Source: Acinetobacter sp. S54
Lineage (GTDB): Bacteria > Pseudomonadota > Gammaproteobacteria > Pseudomonadales > Moraxellaceae
Reading direction: 5' to 3'
Length of the DNA: 64,000 nucleotides
Assembly (NCBI RefSeq): GCF_016624945.1
Contig: NZ_JACVUI010000006.1
Coordinates: forward strand, 103,849 to 167,848
Shown here: piece by piece, positions 8,573-17,389 of the stretch
How positions within the stretch are numbered: the first letter of the stretch is position 1
Layout of the letters: the number at the start of each line of letters is the position of its first letter
The notes under the pieces: generated by a model
Told to the model about the DNA's origin: nothing
The model's input: the letters and a program-made list of their open reading frames with translations, nothing else
The model's database searches: none
Position numbers and translations under genes: made by a program

Positions 8573-10675
8573 TCAGAATGTCCATTGTACAGAAAGCGAT
8601 GCATTTAAAGGATCACCAGGCTGTATCCACATATCATTATAACTTTCAACGTAATAAGTTTTATCCAACAAATTATTTAGGTTGAGTTGATAACGTAACT
8701 GTGAATTCGGTTGGTAATAAGCATTCAAATTGACCAAAGTATAATCTGGTAATTCAAATCCCGAACTTTGTGTACCATTACGCGTACCGACATATTGGAC
8801 ATTGCCCCCTATACCTGCTTTGCTTGTTGCTTGTTGTACGACTACATAATCCAGAGCCAGATTACCACTATGACGAGGAATATTATTGAGCGCAGTTCCC
8901 TTGGCAATAGTGGTGTCTTTATTAATTTGTGCATCAGTGTACGTATAATTTACTAGCACATGCAGTTGATCGGTGAGTTGGCTTTGCAGATCCACTTCGA
9001 CGCCTCGACTTAAGGCTTCGCCAGCGGCATATTGATAGTTGGCATCCGTGGGGTCAGTCGTGAGCACATTGCGTTTTTTCATGTGAAATGCAGCTAGACT
9101 GAACAACGTTTTTTGATTGAGCTGGTATTTACTACCGATTTCATAACTTTCTCCTTTTTCAGGCGCAAATACTTGTCCGTTTGCATCTGTACCACTGTTC
9201 ATGGCAAAAGAGCGTCCATAGTTTGCATAAAAAGAAACCTGGTCGTTCCATTTATAATTGATACCTGCACGAGGGGAAGCCTGATGAAAGGTTTTATCGG
9301 TAGACGTATTGGCTTTGTAATTTTCTAAAGACTGTTTGACCTGATCGAAACGTGTCCCAACTAAAATGCTCCATTGGTCATTGAAGAACATTTGATCCTG
9401 AAGGTTTAATGCAAGATAGTCCTGTTGTTCACGGGTATTGGTTTGCAGCCCCATATTGGGTAAATATACGCCATATTCAGGATGATAGACATTGATTTGA
9501 TTAATACAATATCTCGTGCCTGAATATTTATAATCACAGCGCAATTGATATTGGTCAGAGGTCAATTGACCCGCTTCGCTGCTGATTAAAATTTCATGAC
9601 GTGCCCAGTCGGTATTTACTTGTCCTAAAAGCTCAGCCTGTGCCAGCAGATCTTTAGTGAAATAATCACGATAACGACGTTGTCGATTTAGGGTTTCACC
9701 ATCTGACTCAAATGATTTGGGTTCAGTTGAAAGGCCCTTCATCAAACCTTGTTTATAACTCACAGCACTATTGATTTTCCAGTTATCATTAAATTCATGC
9801 GCCAGACGTAGTTGATAAAACTGATCCTTTACTTTCATGTCGCCATCGTCGGGTTCACCTGTAAAGGTTTTCGGATCCATAAGAATCTGACCTTTATAGG
9901 CACTGATACCACGATCAAATGTGCCTTTTTGCTGAGTAATTTCACTGTCAAAATCAAGTTGAGTCTGGTCTGAGATTTTCCAGCTTAATTGTGGTGAGAA
10001 AAACCAGCGCTCACTGCTCACTTGATCGCGAAAGCTTTGATTATCTTCATGGGCCATCGCCCATCGGTAAGCCAATTGATCATTAATTGGTGCAGTATAT
10101 TCAAAACTGCCACGATATTGTTGTTCAGTATTGGCGCGTAAGTTGAGCTGTCCTTGTGCCTGCCATTGTGGTTTTTTTGTGGTGATATTAAGCAGGCCGC
10201 CCATTTCACCACGACCATATAGTGCAGCAGCGGGACCTTTTAAGAAATCTAGAGATTCAATATTGACCATATCGCGTGGCGCACTTAGGCCTCGATTCAG
10301 ACTTAATCCATTACGAATACTTGCTGCTCCAAGATTAGGATCTGTTGCAAAACCACGAAAAGAGTAATTATCCCAAAAGCCACCACCATAATTATTTTGA
10401 GCAAATACACCACTGACCAGATGAATCGCATCTTCAATGCGCTGAGAATCTTGTTGTTTTAAAACGTCCTGAGAGAGATAACTGCGGCTAAACGGGATAT
10501 CCAAACTATCATGTGCAAATTTGGTTGCGGCAGAGGTGGTTTTTTCATCCTCTTGATTTTGATCGGCCTGAAGCGTGATGGTGGAAAGAACATTATTTGC
10601 AGAATCGGCCCAACTTAGACCAGAAATAAAAGAAAAGCCAATAAATGACGACAGCAAACGATATTTATGCTGCAT
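8573..10675 (-). CDS. TonB-dependent outer-membrane siderophore receptor
   Basis: A 700-residue receptor. It has a signal peptide ending near GLSWA and an N-terminal plug with SRSYLSQDVLKQQDSQRIED and GGFWDNYSFRGF, and the plug landmark LKGPAAALYGRGEMGG. A 22-strand barrel follows, ending in QWTF. This matches the TonB-dependent siderophore receptor family. The start at 10675 has a GAGGGG ribosome site at good spacing and gives a standard signal peptide; an in-frame start at 10705 lacks one. It is the first gene of the uptake operon. The siderophore cannot be named; a cysteine pair in one extracellular loop (CDYKYSGTRYC) may form a disulphide. Confidence 0.92.
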   Translation of the reverse strand: MQHKYRLLSSFIGFSFISGLSWADSANNVLSTITLQADQNQEDEKTTSAATKFAHDSLDIPFSRSYLSQDVLKQQDSQRIEDAIHLVSGVFAQNNYGGGFWDNYSFRGFATDPNLGAASIRNGLSLNRGLSAPRDMVNIESLDFLKGPAAALYGRGEMGGLLNITTKKPQWQAQGQLNLRANTEQQYRGSFEYTAPINDQLAYRWAMAHEDNQSFRDQVSSERWFFSPQLSWKISDQTQLDFDSEITQQKGTFDRGISAYKGQILMDPKTFTGEPDDGDMKVKDQFYQLRLAHEFNDNWKINSAVSYKQGLMKGLSTEPKSFESDGETLNRQRRYRDYFTKDLLAQAELLGQVNTDWARHEILISSEAGQLTSDQYQLRCDYKYSGTRYCINQINVYHPEYGVYLPNMGLQTNTREQQDYLALNLQDQMFFNDQWSILVGTRFDQVKQSLENYKANTSTDKTFHQASPRAGINYKWNDQVSFYANYGRSFAMNSGTDANGQVFAPEKGESYEIGSKYQLNQKTLFSLAAFHMKKRNVLTTDPTDANYQYAAGEALSRGVEVDLQSQLTDQLHVLVNYTYTDAQINKDTTIAKGTALNNIPRHSGNLALDYVVVQQATSKAGIGGNVQYVGTRNGTQSSGFELPDYTLVNLNAYYQPNSQLRYQLNLNNLLDKTYYVESYNDMWIQPGDPLNASLSVQWTF

Positions 10676-10710
10676 AAACCCCTCGATAAACAAGACAAAA
10701 AACAATTTTT

Positions 10711-10728
10711 GAAATAATATAACATTTC
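10711..10728 (-). promoter_or_regulatory. Possible Fur-like operator between the receptor and DUF1624 genes
   Basis: GAAATAATATAACATTTC is an imperfect inverted repeat (GAAATAAT against GAAATGTT) in the 75-bp divergent intergenic space, 36 bp before the receptor start. Its AT-rich, NATWAT-like texture fits a degenerate Fur box, and iron regulation would be expected for this operon. The match to the 19-bp consensus is poor, so this is tentative. Confidence 0.3.
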
Positions 10729-10750
10729 ATAAATTGAAGATATAGAATGT

Positions 10751-11899
10751 ATGTCGAAAGCAAGAATTATTCCACGTCTCCAGTCTATCGATGCATTGCG
10801 CGGTTTGGTCATTATCATCATGTTATTGGATCATGTTCGAGAAACATTTTACTTACACAAACAAGTAAGTGATCCAATGAACGTCGCAGAAACCGAACCT
10901 GCACTTTTTTGGAGCAGGGTTTTGGCACATTTATGTGCACCTGTATTTGTTCTACTCACTGGAATGTCTGCTTTTTTATTTCAGTTGAAAACGCAAAGTA
11001 TTAAACAAACACGTCTTTTTTTATTGAAGCGTGGCTTATTTTTAATCTTACTGGAATTGACCTTGGTTAATTTTGCATGGACAGCGACCTTTCCTCCAGA
11101 CGTAATTTATTTACAGGTAATTTGGGCAATTGGCCTGAGTATGGTGGTCTTGTCAATGTGTATTGGGATACCTAAAAAGATTCTACTGAGTATCGGGCTA
11201 TTTATCATTATGGGGCATAACTTACTCGACAATATCAGTTTTAAGGATATTCCAATACTTGAACACGCTTGGTTAATTTTGCATGAACGCGGTTGGATCG
11301 AATTTGAATTATTGCGTGTGAGAACTTCATATCCAGTGTTACCGTGGATTGGCGTTATTTTGATTGGATATTGTTTAGGTCAATTTTTTGAACAAAAATT
11401 TAGTTCTCAGCAACGTGATCGTTATTTGCTATGTATTGGCTTTTTTAGCATTTTATTATTTGTGGTGCTACGGTGGATCAATGTCTATGGTGATCAAACA
11501 TGGCAAGGTTATGATTCAGCCATGCTCAGTGTTATGAGTTTTTTTAATCTCACCAAATATCCACCTTCACTGCTATTTATCTTATGGAATGTTGGAATAG
11601 GACTTATTCTTCTCATCATTTTTGAGCGATTAATTCAGACACGCTTTGTGAAGACCTTGGTCGTATTCGGTTCAGTCCCTATGTTTTTTTACTTGCTTCA
11701 TTTATATGTTTTAAAACTCTTATATGTTGTGTGCGTCATGTTTTGGGGTACAACCCAAGCGGGTTATTTTGCAGTATCAAGTGTTAGCGAATTATGGTTG
11801 ATCACGCTGTTGTTGACTCTCGTGCTTTACCCTGTTGTAAAAGCATTTTCAACGTATAAACATGCGAATAAACAAATCACATGGTTAAAATATTTTTAG
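10751..11899 (+). CDS. DUF1624 / heparan-alpha-glucosaminide acetyltransferase-like membrane protein
   Basis: A 382-residue protein with about ten transmembrane helices. The N-terminal RLQSIDALRGLVIIIMLLDH, with its conserved DALRG and following Asp-His, is characteristic of the DUF1624 acyltransferase-like family. A second family feature is the APVFVLLTGMSAFLF segment. Some relatives transfer acetyl groups across the membrane to sugars; bacterial members are mostly uncharacterised. It is divergent from the siderophore receptor with only 75 bp between them, so the two may share regulation. No substrate can be assigned. Confidence 0.8.
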   Translation: MSKARIIPRLQSIDALRGLVIIIMLLDHVRETFYLHKQVSDPMNVAETEPALFWSRVLAHLCAPVFVLLTGMSAFLFQLKTQSIKQTRLFLLKRGLFLILLELTLVNFAWTATFPPDVIYLQVIWAIGLSMVVLSMCIGIPKKILLSIGLFIIMGHNLLDNISFKDIPILEHAWLILHERGWIEFELLRVRTSYPVLPWIGVILIGYCLGQFFEQKFSSQQRDRYLLCIGFFSILLFVVLRWINVYGDQTWQGYDSAMLSVMSFFNLTKYPPSLLFILWNVGIGLILLIIFERLIQTRFVKTLVVFGSVPMFFYLLHLYVLKLLYVVCVMFWGTTQAGYFAVSSVSELWLITLLLTLVLYPVVKAFSTYKHANKQITWLKYF

Positions 11900-11919
11900 C
11901 AATTCTACATTCTAAGATT

Positions 11920-11954
11920 CTATGACAGTTTTGTTTGATATCAATCTGTCATAG
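11920..11954. repeat. Inverted repeat between convergent gene ends
   Basis: CTATGACAG and CTGTCATAG form perfect 9-bp arms around a 17-nt loop. The right arm overlaps the stop of the truncated anchor gene at 11949. There is no T-run on either strand, so it is not a classic terminator, though it could act as one for the DUF1624 transcript. Confidence 0.6.
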
Positions 11955-12434
11955 CCCCCCATATGATTGCCAGCTTCCATTTTCGGGAAGTGAATCGTAA
12001 TAACCTTTAAGCATACTCAATTCATAATATTGGACGTATGCCAACGCAATCAAGGCAATTAATAATGCCATTTTGAGTAAATAAGACTTACTCGGATGTT
12101 GAGAAATAGACGGTAGTCCGAACAATGTCAGGCAAATTGATGGAAGGAGAACGATCGCTTTAAGATGAGTCAAAAACATAAGTCCGTAGGTATACACCAG
12201 ACCCATCACCAAAAGGATCAAACCAAAACCCGCAAGATTTCGACTGCGCTCAGACTCACGCAAGGCGAATATACTTTGTAAGAAAAGTACCAGCACCGCA
12301 AAAAAATAAAACGGTGTACCACCGATCATGACATTATAAGTTGCGTTTAAAGCACAATAGATCCCAATCATTGCAATGATTAAGAGGTACAATCCAGAAT
12401 ATAATTTGTGCGAAACGCCGCTTATTTTCGACAT
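11949..12434 (-). pseudogene. Truncated membrane anchor of a PQQ-dependent (glucose-type) dehydrogenase
   Basis: A 161-residue product with five hydrophobic helices. Its order resembles the N-terminal anchor of membrane glucose dehydrogenase: helix 1 (GLYLLIIAMIGIYCAL), the VMIGGTPFYFFAVLVLFLQ segment matching the family's IGGSWYY helix, then three more helices. It ends in ENGSWQSYGGL-stop. In full-length enzymes a W-x-x-YG motif at this place opens the PQQ beta-propeller, which is absent here. A TTG at 12440 or the ATG at 12434 could start translation; GGAGGA at 12445-12450 suits the TTG better. It could instead be a free-standing small subunit like SldB of glycerol dehydrogenases, but no large-subunit gene is nearby. 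Confidence 0.6.
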
Positions 12435-13126
12435 AGCCAATTTATTCCTCCATCTACCCAGAGTAGGTGTAATTAGCTTAATCATTTCATGTTCTGCATT
12501 CTATTTTATGCATGTAAATTGTGTATAAGGCATGTTCGGTTTTTAGTCATAAATGCTATTGGATGTTTAAACGAGATGACCGTCTAAATACTTAATAGAC
12601 ATGATTAGGATGTTTAAGTTTTGACGAGGAGTGTCTTTTTCTTCTAAATAAATGAGTAATGGCGAATGATGAGAAAGAAAATTTTCCACTCGGTTTAAGA
12701 AAAAACTGAAATGCGGAAATGAAAAATGGAGTAGATAAAAATATTACGCGCTGAAAAGTGTCAGCGTACAACGACCTAAAATGGAATGTAGCGGCATCTA
12801 AAGTTTAGAGGGAGGGATAATTAATCTATTAAATATCAAATAAATTAATTTTTAGATGACCGCTACGTTCCAGTAGATGCGTATTTTAGAAGAGATGAAC
12901 CTCAATAATCGAATTTTAATTTGAAATGACTTTTTTTTTAAGATAAATACAAATTATATATAAAAAATCCTTATTTTATTCATAATCTTGTGAAACTTGA
13001 AAAAGTGTTGTTTGTCAATGTGTAGCACATTAAATGGTCAAATTTGAAAAAAAAGCACTGCTCAGATAAGTTTTTACATCGAACATGAATCATATTTATT
13101 CATGTTCGATGACCTATCAGAACTTA
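12435..13126. other. Gene-free region between the truncated anchor and betA
   Basis: About 690 bp, AT-rich, with no convincing coding frame on either strand. It contains the inverted repeat at 12782-12872 and the nested hairpin that ends at the betA stop. If the anchor gene was once a full dehydrogenase it would have extended to the left, not into this space. Nothing else is recognisable. Confidence 0.7.
12782..12872. repeat. Long imperfect inverted repeat (about 22-bp arms)
   Basis: The left arm TGGAATGTAGCGGCATCTAA (12782-12801) pairs with TTAGATGACCGCTACGTTCC in the right arm (12852-12871), with one mismatch and one bulge. About 50 bp of AT-rich sequence lies between them. No transposase or T-run is associated. 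It could be a dispersed palindromic repeat or a structured RNA. Confidence 0.7.
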
Positions 13127-13128
13127 TC
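13065..13128 (-). terminator. Nested hairpin at the end of the betIBA operon
   Basis: A perfect 14-bp stem (CATCGAACATGAAT at 13077-13090, ATTCATGTTCGATG at 13098-13111) lies inside an outer pair (GATAAGTT at 13065, AACTTATC at 13121). The outer right arm overlaps the betA stop codon. On the minus strand no T-run follows, so termination would be atypical; 3'-end protection is an alternative role. Confidence 0.55.
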
Positions 13129-14782
13129 AGGCACGATAGAAGGGGGCTTTTGAGCGGGTTAAAGGAGTTTTTCCTCGAATTTGGTCGGCAATTTTTTCTG
13201 CCATCATAATGGTAGTTGCGTTCAAATTGCCAGTAATAATGAGCGGCATAATAGAAGCATCTACTACGCGTAAGCCCTGCATACCATGTACACGACCTTG
13301 ATCATCGACCACTGCCATATCATCTTCGCCCATTTTACAGCTACAGGATGGATGATAGGCCGTTTCAGCATGATTTCGCACAAAATCGTCAAGTTGAGCA
13401 TCCGTTTTTAACTCTTTTCCAGGGCTTATTTCTTCGCCACGATATGGATCAAGTGCTGGTTGATGCATAATTTCACGAGTAATACGAATGGCTGCACGAA
13501 ACTCCTGCCAATCCTGTTCGGTAGACATGTAGTTAAATCGAATACTTGGATGTTCGAATGGGTCTTTAGATTTCAGTTTGATACGACCACGTGAAGGAGA
13601 GCGCATAGAACCTACATGTGCCTGAAACCCATGTTCTTTTACAGCGTTGCTACCATTGTAGTTGATTGCCACTGGCAAGAAATGGTATTGAATATTTGGC
13701 CACTCAAATTCATCTGAAGAGCGGATAAAACCGCCTGCCTCAAACTGATTACTTGCACCAATGCCTTTGCCTAAAAATAACCATTCCGCACCAATTGCTG
13801 GCTGGTTATACCATTTCAATGCAGGGTAGAGTGAAACAGGCTGTTTGCATTTATATTGCAAATACATTTCCAAATGATCTTGTAAGTTTTCACCAACCCC
13901 CGGCAAATCATGGACGACATGAATATCTAATGCTTTTAAAAAAGTACTTTGGCCGACACCAGAACGTTGTAAAATTTGAGGTGAGGCAATTGCTCCAGCA
14001 CATAAAAGCACTTCTTTATGAGCAAAAACTTTTTTCAGATCGTTTTTATTTGTACCCTGAATATATTCTACGCCAATGGCCTGTTTGCCATTAAACAGGA
14101 TTTTGTTAGTCATGGCGTGGGTTACGATAGTTAAATTCGGGCGATCTTTGGCTATATCCAGATAACCTCGTGCGGTACTAGAACGACGCCCATTTTTGGT
14201 TACGGTTCTGTCCATCGGCCCAAAGCCTTCCTGCTGATAACCATTTAAATCTTCGGTATGCGGATAACCTGCTTGTACGCCTGCTTCGATCATTGCATGG
14301 AACAACACATTATTGCCATTTTTAGGGGTGGCTACACTAACAGGGCCATGGTCACCATGATAATCATTGCCACCAATATCTCGGGTTTCTGCTTTTTTAT
14401 AATAGGGTAAACAATCGGCATAACTCCAGTTGTCGAGCCCTTTTAGTTTGGACCAGCCTTCAAGATCCATAGCATTGCCACGGATATAGCACATACCATT
14501 AATCAGTGAAGAACCTCCCAGACCTTTACCCCGACCACATTCCATACGGCGGTTATTCATGTAAGGTTCTGGATCAGTTAAATAAGCCCAATTGTAACGT
14601 CGACCCTGCAACGGATAGGCAAGTGCTGCGGGCATTTGAGTACGAAAGTCCAACCGGTAATCTGGCCCACCTGCTTCCAAAAGTAAGACTGAAATATTTG
14701 CATCTTCAGTTAAACGCGCAGCCAGTACATTACCCGCTGAACCTGCACCAATAATAATATAATCGTAAGATTGAGTCGTCAT
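13127..14782 (-). CDS. betA: Choline dehydrogenase
   Basis: A 551-residue GMC-family flavoprotein that oxidises choline to betaine aldehyde, and can act further to glycine betaine, at the membrane. Landmarks are the FAD-binding [16 protein letters not shown] at the N-terminus, [15 protein letters not shown], the second GMC signature [15 protein letters not shown] and the C-terminal catalytic region with [10 protein letters not shown] and [15 protein letters not shown]. Length matches E. coli BetA. It is the third gene of betI-betB-betA, 88 bp after betB, a wider gap than betI-betB. Strong regulation by choline through BetI is expected. Confidence 0.95.
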   Translation of the reverse strand: MTTQSYDYIIIGAGSAGNVLAARLTEDANISVLLLEAGGPDYRLDFRTQMPAALAYPLQGRRYNWAYLTDPEPYMNNRRMECGRGKGLGGSSLINGMCYIRGNAMDLEGWSKLKGLDNWSYADCLPYYKKAETRDIGGNDYHGDHGPVSVATPKNGNNVLFHAMIEAGVQAGYPHTEDLNGYQQEGFGPMDRTVTKNGRRSSTARGYLDIAKDRPNLTIVTHAMTNKILFNGKQAIGVEYIQGTNKNDLKKVFAHKEVLLCAGAIASPQILQRSGVGQSTFLKALDIHVVHDLPGVGENLQDHLEMYLQYKCKQPVSLYPALKWYNQPAIGAEWLFLGKGIGASNQFEAGGFIRSSDEFEWPNIQYHFLPVAINYNGSNAVKEHGFQAHVGSMRSPSRGRIKLKSKDPFEHPSIRFNYMSTEQDWQEFRAAIRITREIMHQPALDPYRGEEISPGKELKTDAQLDDFVRNHAETAYHPSCSCKMGEDDMAVVDDQGRVHGMQGLRVVDASIMPLIITGNLNATTIMMAEKIADQIRGKTPLTRSKAPFYRA

Positions 14783-14870
14783 TACTATTCCTGAATATTA
14801 TATGCGTCACGCTGCCTGAGCAGCAGCGACATCAGATGTTTTGAGGAAAATAAAAGAGAATAAAGCTAAG

Positions 14871-16343
14871 TTAGAAAATGCTTTGATAATCACCCAGTTC
14901 AACTTGAACAGATTTGGTCCGGGTGTAATGATTTAGAGTGGAAAGCCCGTTTTCCCGTCCAACACCTGATTGTTTATAGCCGCCAACAGGCATTTCAGCA
15001 GGAGATTCCCCCCATGTATTGATCCAGCAGATTCCTGCTTCAAGCTGGTGAATAATGTGATGTGCTTGCGAGATATTTTGTGTGACTACTCCTGCAGCCA
15101 AACCAAACGAGGTGTTATTAGCACGTTGAATGGCTTCCTCAACACTTTCATAACTTAAAATGCTCATGACGGGTCCAAAAATTTCTTCTTGTACGATCTT
15201 CATGTCATCACTACAGTCGGTAAATACCGTAGGTAAAACATAAGCTCCTTGGGCTAATGAATCTGTCATTGCACGTTTGCCACCAATGAGTAACTTAGCT
15301 CCTTGCTGTTGGCCTGATTCGATATACGATAAAACCTTATCCATATGCGAAAAACTGGTCAGCGGGCCAAAATTCGTCTCTGGAGACAATGGATCACCCA
15401 TACGAATACGTTGGACGCGTTCAAGTACAGCCTTTTCAAAATCTGACTTTAGGAATTGGGGGATAAATACGCGCGTCCCATTAGTGCAAACTTGGCCTGA
15501 ACTAAAAAAGTTTGCCATAACGGCAATATCAGCGGCACGATCAAGATTGGCATCTTCACAAATAATGAGTGGAGATTTCCCGCCAAGTTCCATGGTGACT
15601 TCTTTTAGGGTAGAACCTGCGGCGCTAGCCATGACTTTTTTGCCTGTTTGTACACCGCCAGTAAAAGAAATTTTTTCAATAACAGGATGTTCAGTGAGCC
15701 ATTGTCCGACTTCTCCACCCGCACCTTGCACCACATTAAATACGCCATCAGGCAGACCTGCTTCAGTATAAATTTCAGCAAGTTTAAGTGCCGTCAGCGG
15801 TGTTACTTCACTCGGTTTAAAGATCATAGAATTGCCAGCAGCAAGAGCCGGGGCAGATTTCCATAGCGCAATCTGGATGGGGTAGTTCCATGCGCCAATA
15901 CCTGCGACGACTCCTAATGGTTCGCGGCGGGTATAGAAAAAACTGCTTTCACGTAATGGAACTTGTTCACCTTGAATCGCAGTAGCCAGCCCTGCGTAAT
16001 ATTCAAGGACATCTGCACCTGTCACGATATCGACAGTTGAGGTTTCACTATAGGCTTTGCCTGTGTCGAGGGTTTCTAAATGGGCTAGCTCATCATTGCG
16101 TTCACGTAAAATATCAACTGCACGACGCAAGATGCGTGAACGCTGCATAGCTGTTTTTTCTGCCCATATCTTTTGGCCTTCAGCAGCACTTTTGACCGCA
16201 GCATCAATATCTACCTGAGAGGCTTGTTGAATCGTGGCAATGACTTCACCTGTTGCAGGGTTGATGCTATCAAATGTTTTGCCACTGGTCGCATCTACAT
16301 ATTGTCCATGAATATACAAACGATGAAGTTGTACGTCATTCAT
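14871..16343 (-). CDS. betB: Betaine aldehyde dehydrogenase
   Basis: A 490-residue aldehyde dehydrogenase that converts betaine aldehyde to the osmoprotectant glycine betaine with NAD(P). Visible are [20 protein letters not shown], the catalytic glutamate in [10 protein letters not shown], the nucleophile in [17 protein letters not shown] and the C-terminal [20 protein letters not shown], all typical of BetB. Its start overlaps the end of betI by 8 bp, so the two are cotranscribed and coupled. Context with betI, betA and betT makes the substrate assignment secure, unlike the unrelated aldehyde dehydrogenase at 488. Confidence 0.96.
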   Translation of the reverse strand: MNDVQLHRLYIHGQYVDATSGKTFDSINPATGEVIATIQQASQVDIDAAVKSAAEGQKIWAEKTAMQRSRILRRAVDILRERNDELAHLETLDTGKAYSETSTVDIVTGADVLEYYAGLATAIQGEQVPLRESSFFYTRREPLGVVAGIGAWNYPIQIALWKSAPALAAGNSMIFKPSEVTPLTALKLAEIYTEAGLPDGVFNVVQGAGGEVGQWLTEHPVIEKISFTGGVQTGKKVMASAAGSTLKEVTMELGGKSPLIICEDANLDRAADIAVMANFFSSGQVCTNGTRVFIPQFLKSDFEKAVLERVQRIRMGDPLSPETNFGPLTSFSHMDKVLSYIESGQQQGAKLLIGGKRAMTDSLAQGAYVLPTVFTDCSDDMKIVQEEIFGPVMSILSYESVEEAIQRANNTSFGLAAGVVTQNISQAHHIIHQLEAGICWINTWGESPAEMPVGGYKQSGVGRENGLSTLNHYTRTKSVQVELGDYQSIF

Positions 16344-16962
16344 TCTGTCTCTCCCGCCTTATTGGTTTGATCAGTTTTAACTGTGTATCGACATAGTCAT
16401 AAGCAATAGAACGTGCCAGCGTACTGTCAAAGTGAGTATCGCCGCTCAAACTGCCTCGTAACCATAAGCCGTCAATCAATGCTGCAAGACCGCGAGCTGC
16501 GATGCTGGCTTGTTCTTTTGGCATCAGCTCTAGGAAATAAAATTTCAGGTTCGAATATAACCGTTGATCATTAATCCGCTGCAATCGACCCAGTTCTGGC
16601 ATGTGCATACTTGCCGACCAAAAATCCAGCCAGATGCGCATTGCTCTTTGATTGACCTGACTAATGTCAAAGTTTGAATCAATAATTGCTTTTATCATGT
16701 TCTGCGGATGTGAATCGGTTACTTCTGCTTTGTATTGGCTGGTTTTACGCCGTAATATATTTAACATTTCCAACATACAGGCATTAATTAAACCCTGTTT
16801 GTCGCCAAAGTAATGACTCACAATACCCACTGAAAGGTGGGCTTTTTTTGCAATTTGAGCGATTGTGGTATTGGATAATCCCACTTCAAAAATCACATCA
16901 TAGGCGGCGTTTATAATTTCTTCACGGCGCACATGCTCGGGTTTAACTTGGCGTTTGTTCAT
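16336..16962 (-). CDS. betI: TetR-family choline-responsive repressor
   Basis: A 208-residue regulator. The N-terminal helix-turn-helix ([20 protein letters not shown], then [20 protein letters not shown]) matches BetI closely. The C-terminal ligand domain contains [20 protein letters not shown] and [17 protein letters not shown], also BetI-like. BetI represses the bet genes, and choline relieves repression. The ATG at 16962 has AAGGA five bases upstream; the frame extends another 33 codons but without family similarity. The first gene of its operon, it faces betT across an intergenic region holding its probable operator. Confidence 0.94.
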   Translation of the reverse strand: MNKRQVKPEHVRREEIINAAYDVIFEVGLSNTTIAQIAKKAHLSVGIVSHYFGDKQGLINACMLEMLNILRRKTSQYKAEVTDSHPQNMIKAIIDSNFDISQVNQRAMRIWLDFWSASMHMPELGRLQRINDQRLYSNLKFYFLELMPKEQASIAARGLAALIDGLWLRGSLSGDTHFDSTLARSIAYDYVDTQLKLIKPIRRERQNE

Positions 16963-17030
16963 GTATGTCCTTAAAAATATAAGGTTTCGCTTCAATAAAT
17001 CATTTACAGAACATGATAGCATTTTTTTAT

Positions 17031-17072
17031 GATAACGCTTATTGATTGAACGTTCAATCAATAAGCGTTATC
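17031..17072. promoter_or_regulatory. Probable BetI operator, 42-bp perfect palindrome
   Basis: The left half is GATAACGCTTATTGATTGAAC followed by its exact reverse complement, centred on A-CG-T at 17051-17052. The core ATTGATTGAACGTTCAATCA closely resembles the BetI operator known from E. coli. It lies 68 bp upstream of the betI start, so autoregulation and control of betT are both plausible. Confidence 0.85.
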
Positions 17073-17099
17073 ATCACCCCATAAAATTGTTTTAATTGT

Positions 17100-17115
17100 A
17101 TGATTGAACAATCAT
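17100..17115. promoter_or_regulatory. Second, smaller BetI-like dyad
   Basis: ATGATTGAACAATCAT consists of two 7-bp half-sites, ATGATTG and CAATCAT, around AA. It repeats the half-site of the large palindrome about 56 bp away on centre. It may be an auxiliary BetI site directed at betT. Confidence 0.45.
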
Positions 17116-17389
17116 GCGTGAGGTTCTTAATGTGTATCGTCTGTGATCTTCGACGTATGAGGTTTGTGATGGTTTATTAACAAAAAACCTTTGCATTTTC
17201 TATACATAGAATATCTGGATTTATAAGTGTAGATCACGAATGATGAGCCAAATAGAGAGTGATGTCGTGACTTAAAAATCTATTACAAGTTTATATCCTT
17301 TTCTGATTTAAGCTTGAATAGATTTCTTTTATTGGCTGTTTTACCGCATTGAGAGTTTTTTTATTTTCTAATATTTACTTGAGGATTGT

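Larger units (their letters stand above)
16963..17389. other. Divergent betI-betT regulatory region
   Basis: About 430 bp without a gene. It holds the 42-bp palindrome at 17031-17072 and a second smaller dyad at 17100-17115, both built on TGATTGAAC-like half-sites. The remaining 270 bp up to betT are AT-rich with no further clear element. Promoters for both directions must lie here, but I cannot place them with confidence. Confidence 0.7.

Noticed and set aside
12435..13126. Insertion sequence or integron remnant in the gene-free stretch
   Set aside because: No transposase fragment or target duplication is visible; only an inverted repeat remains, reported as such.
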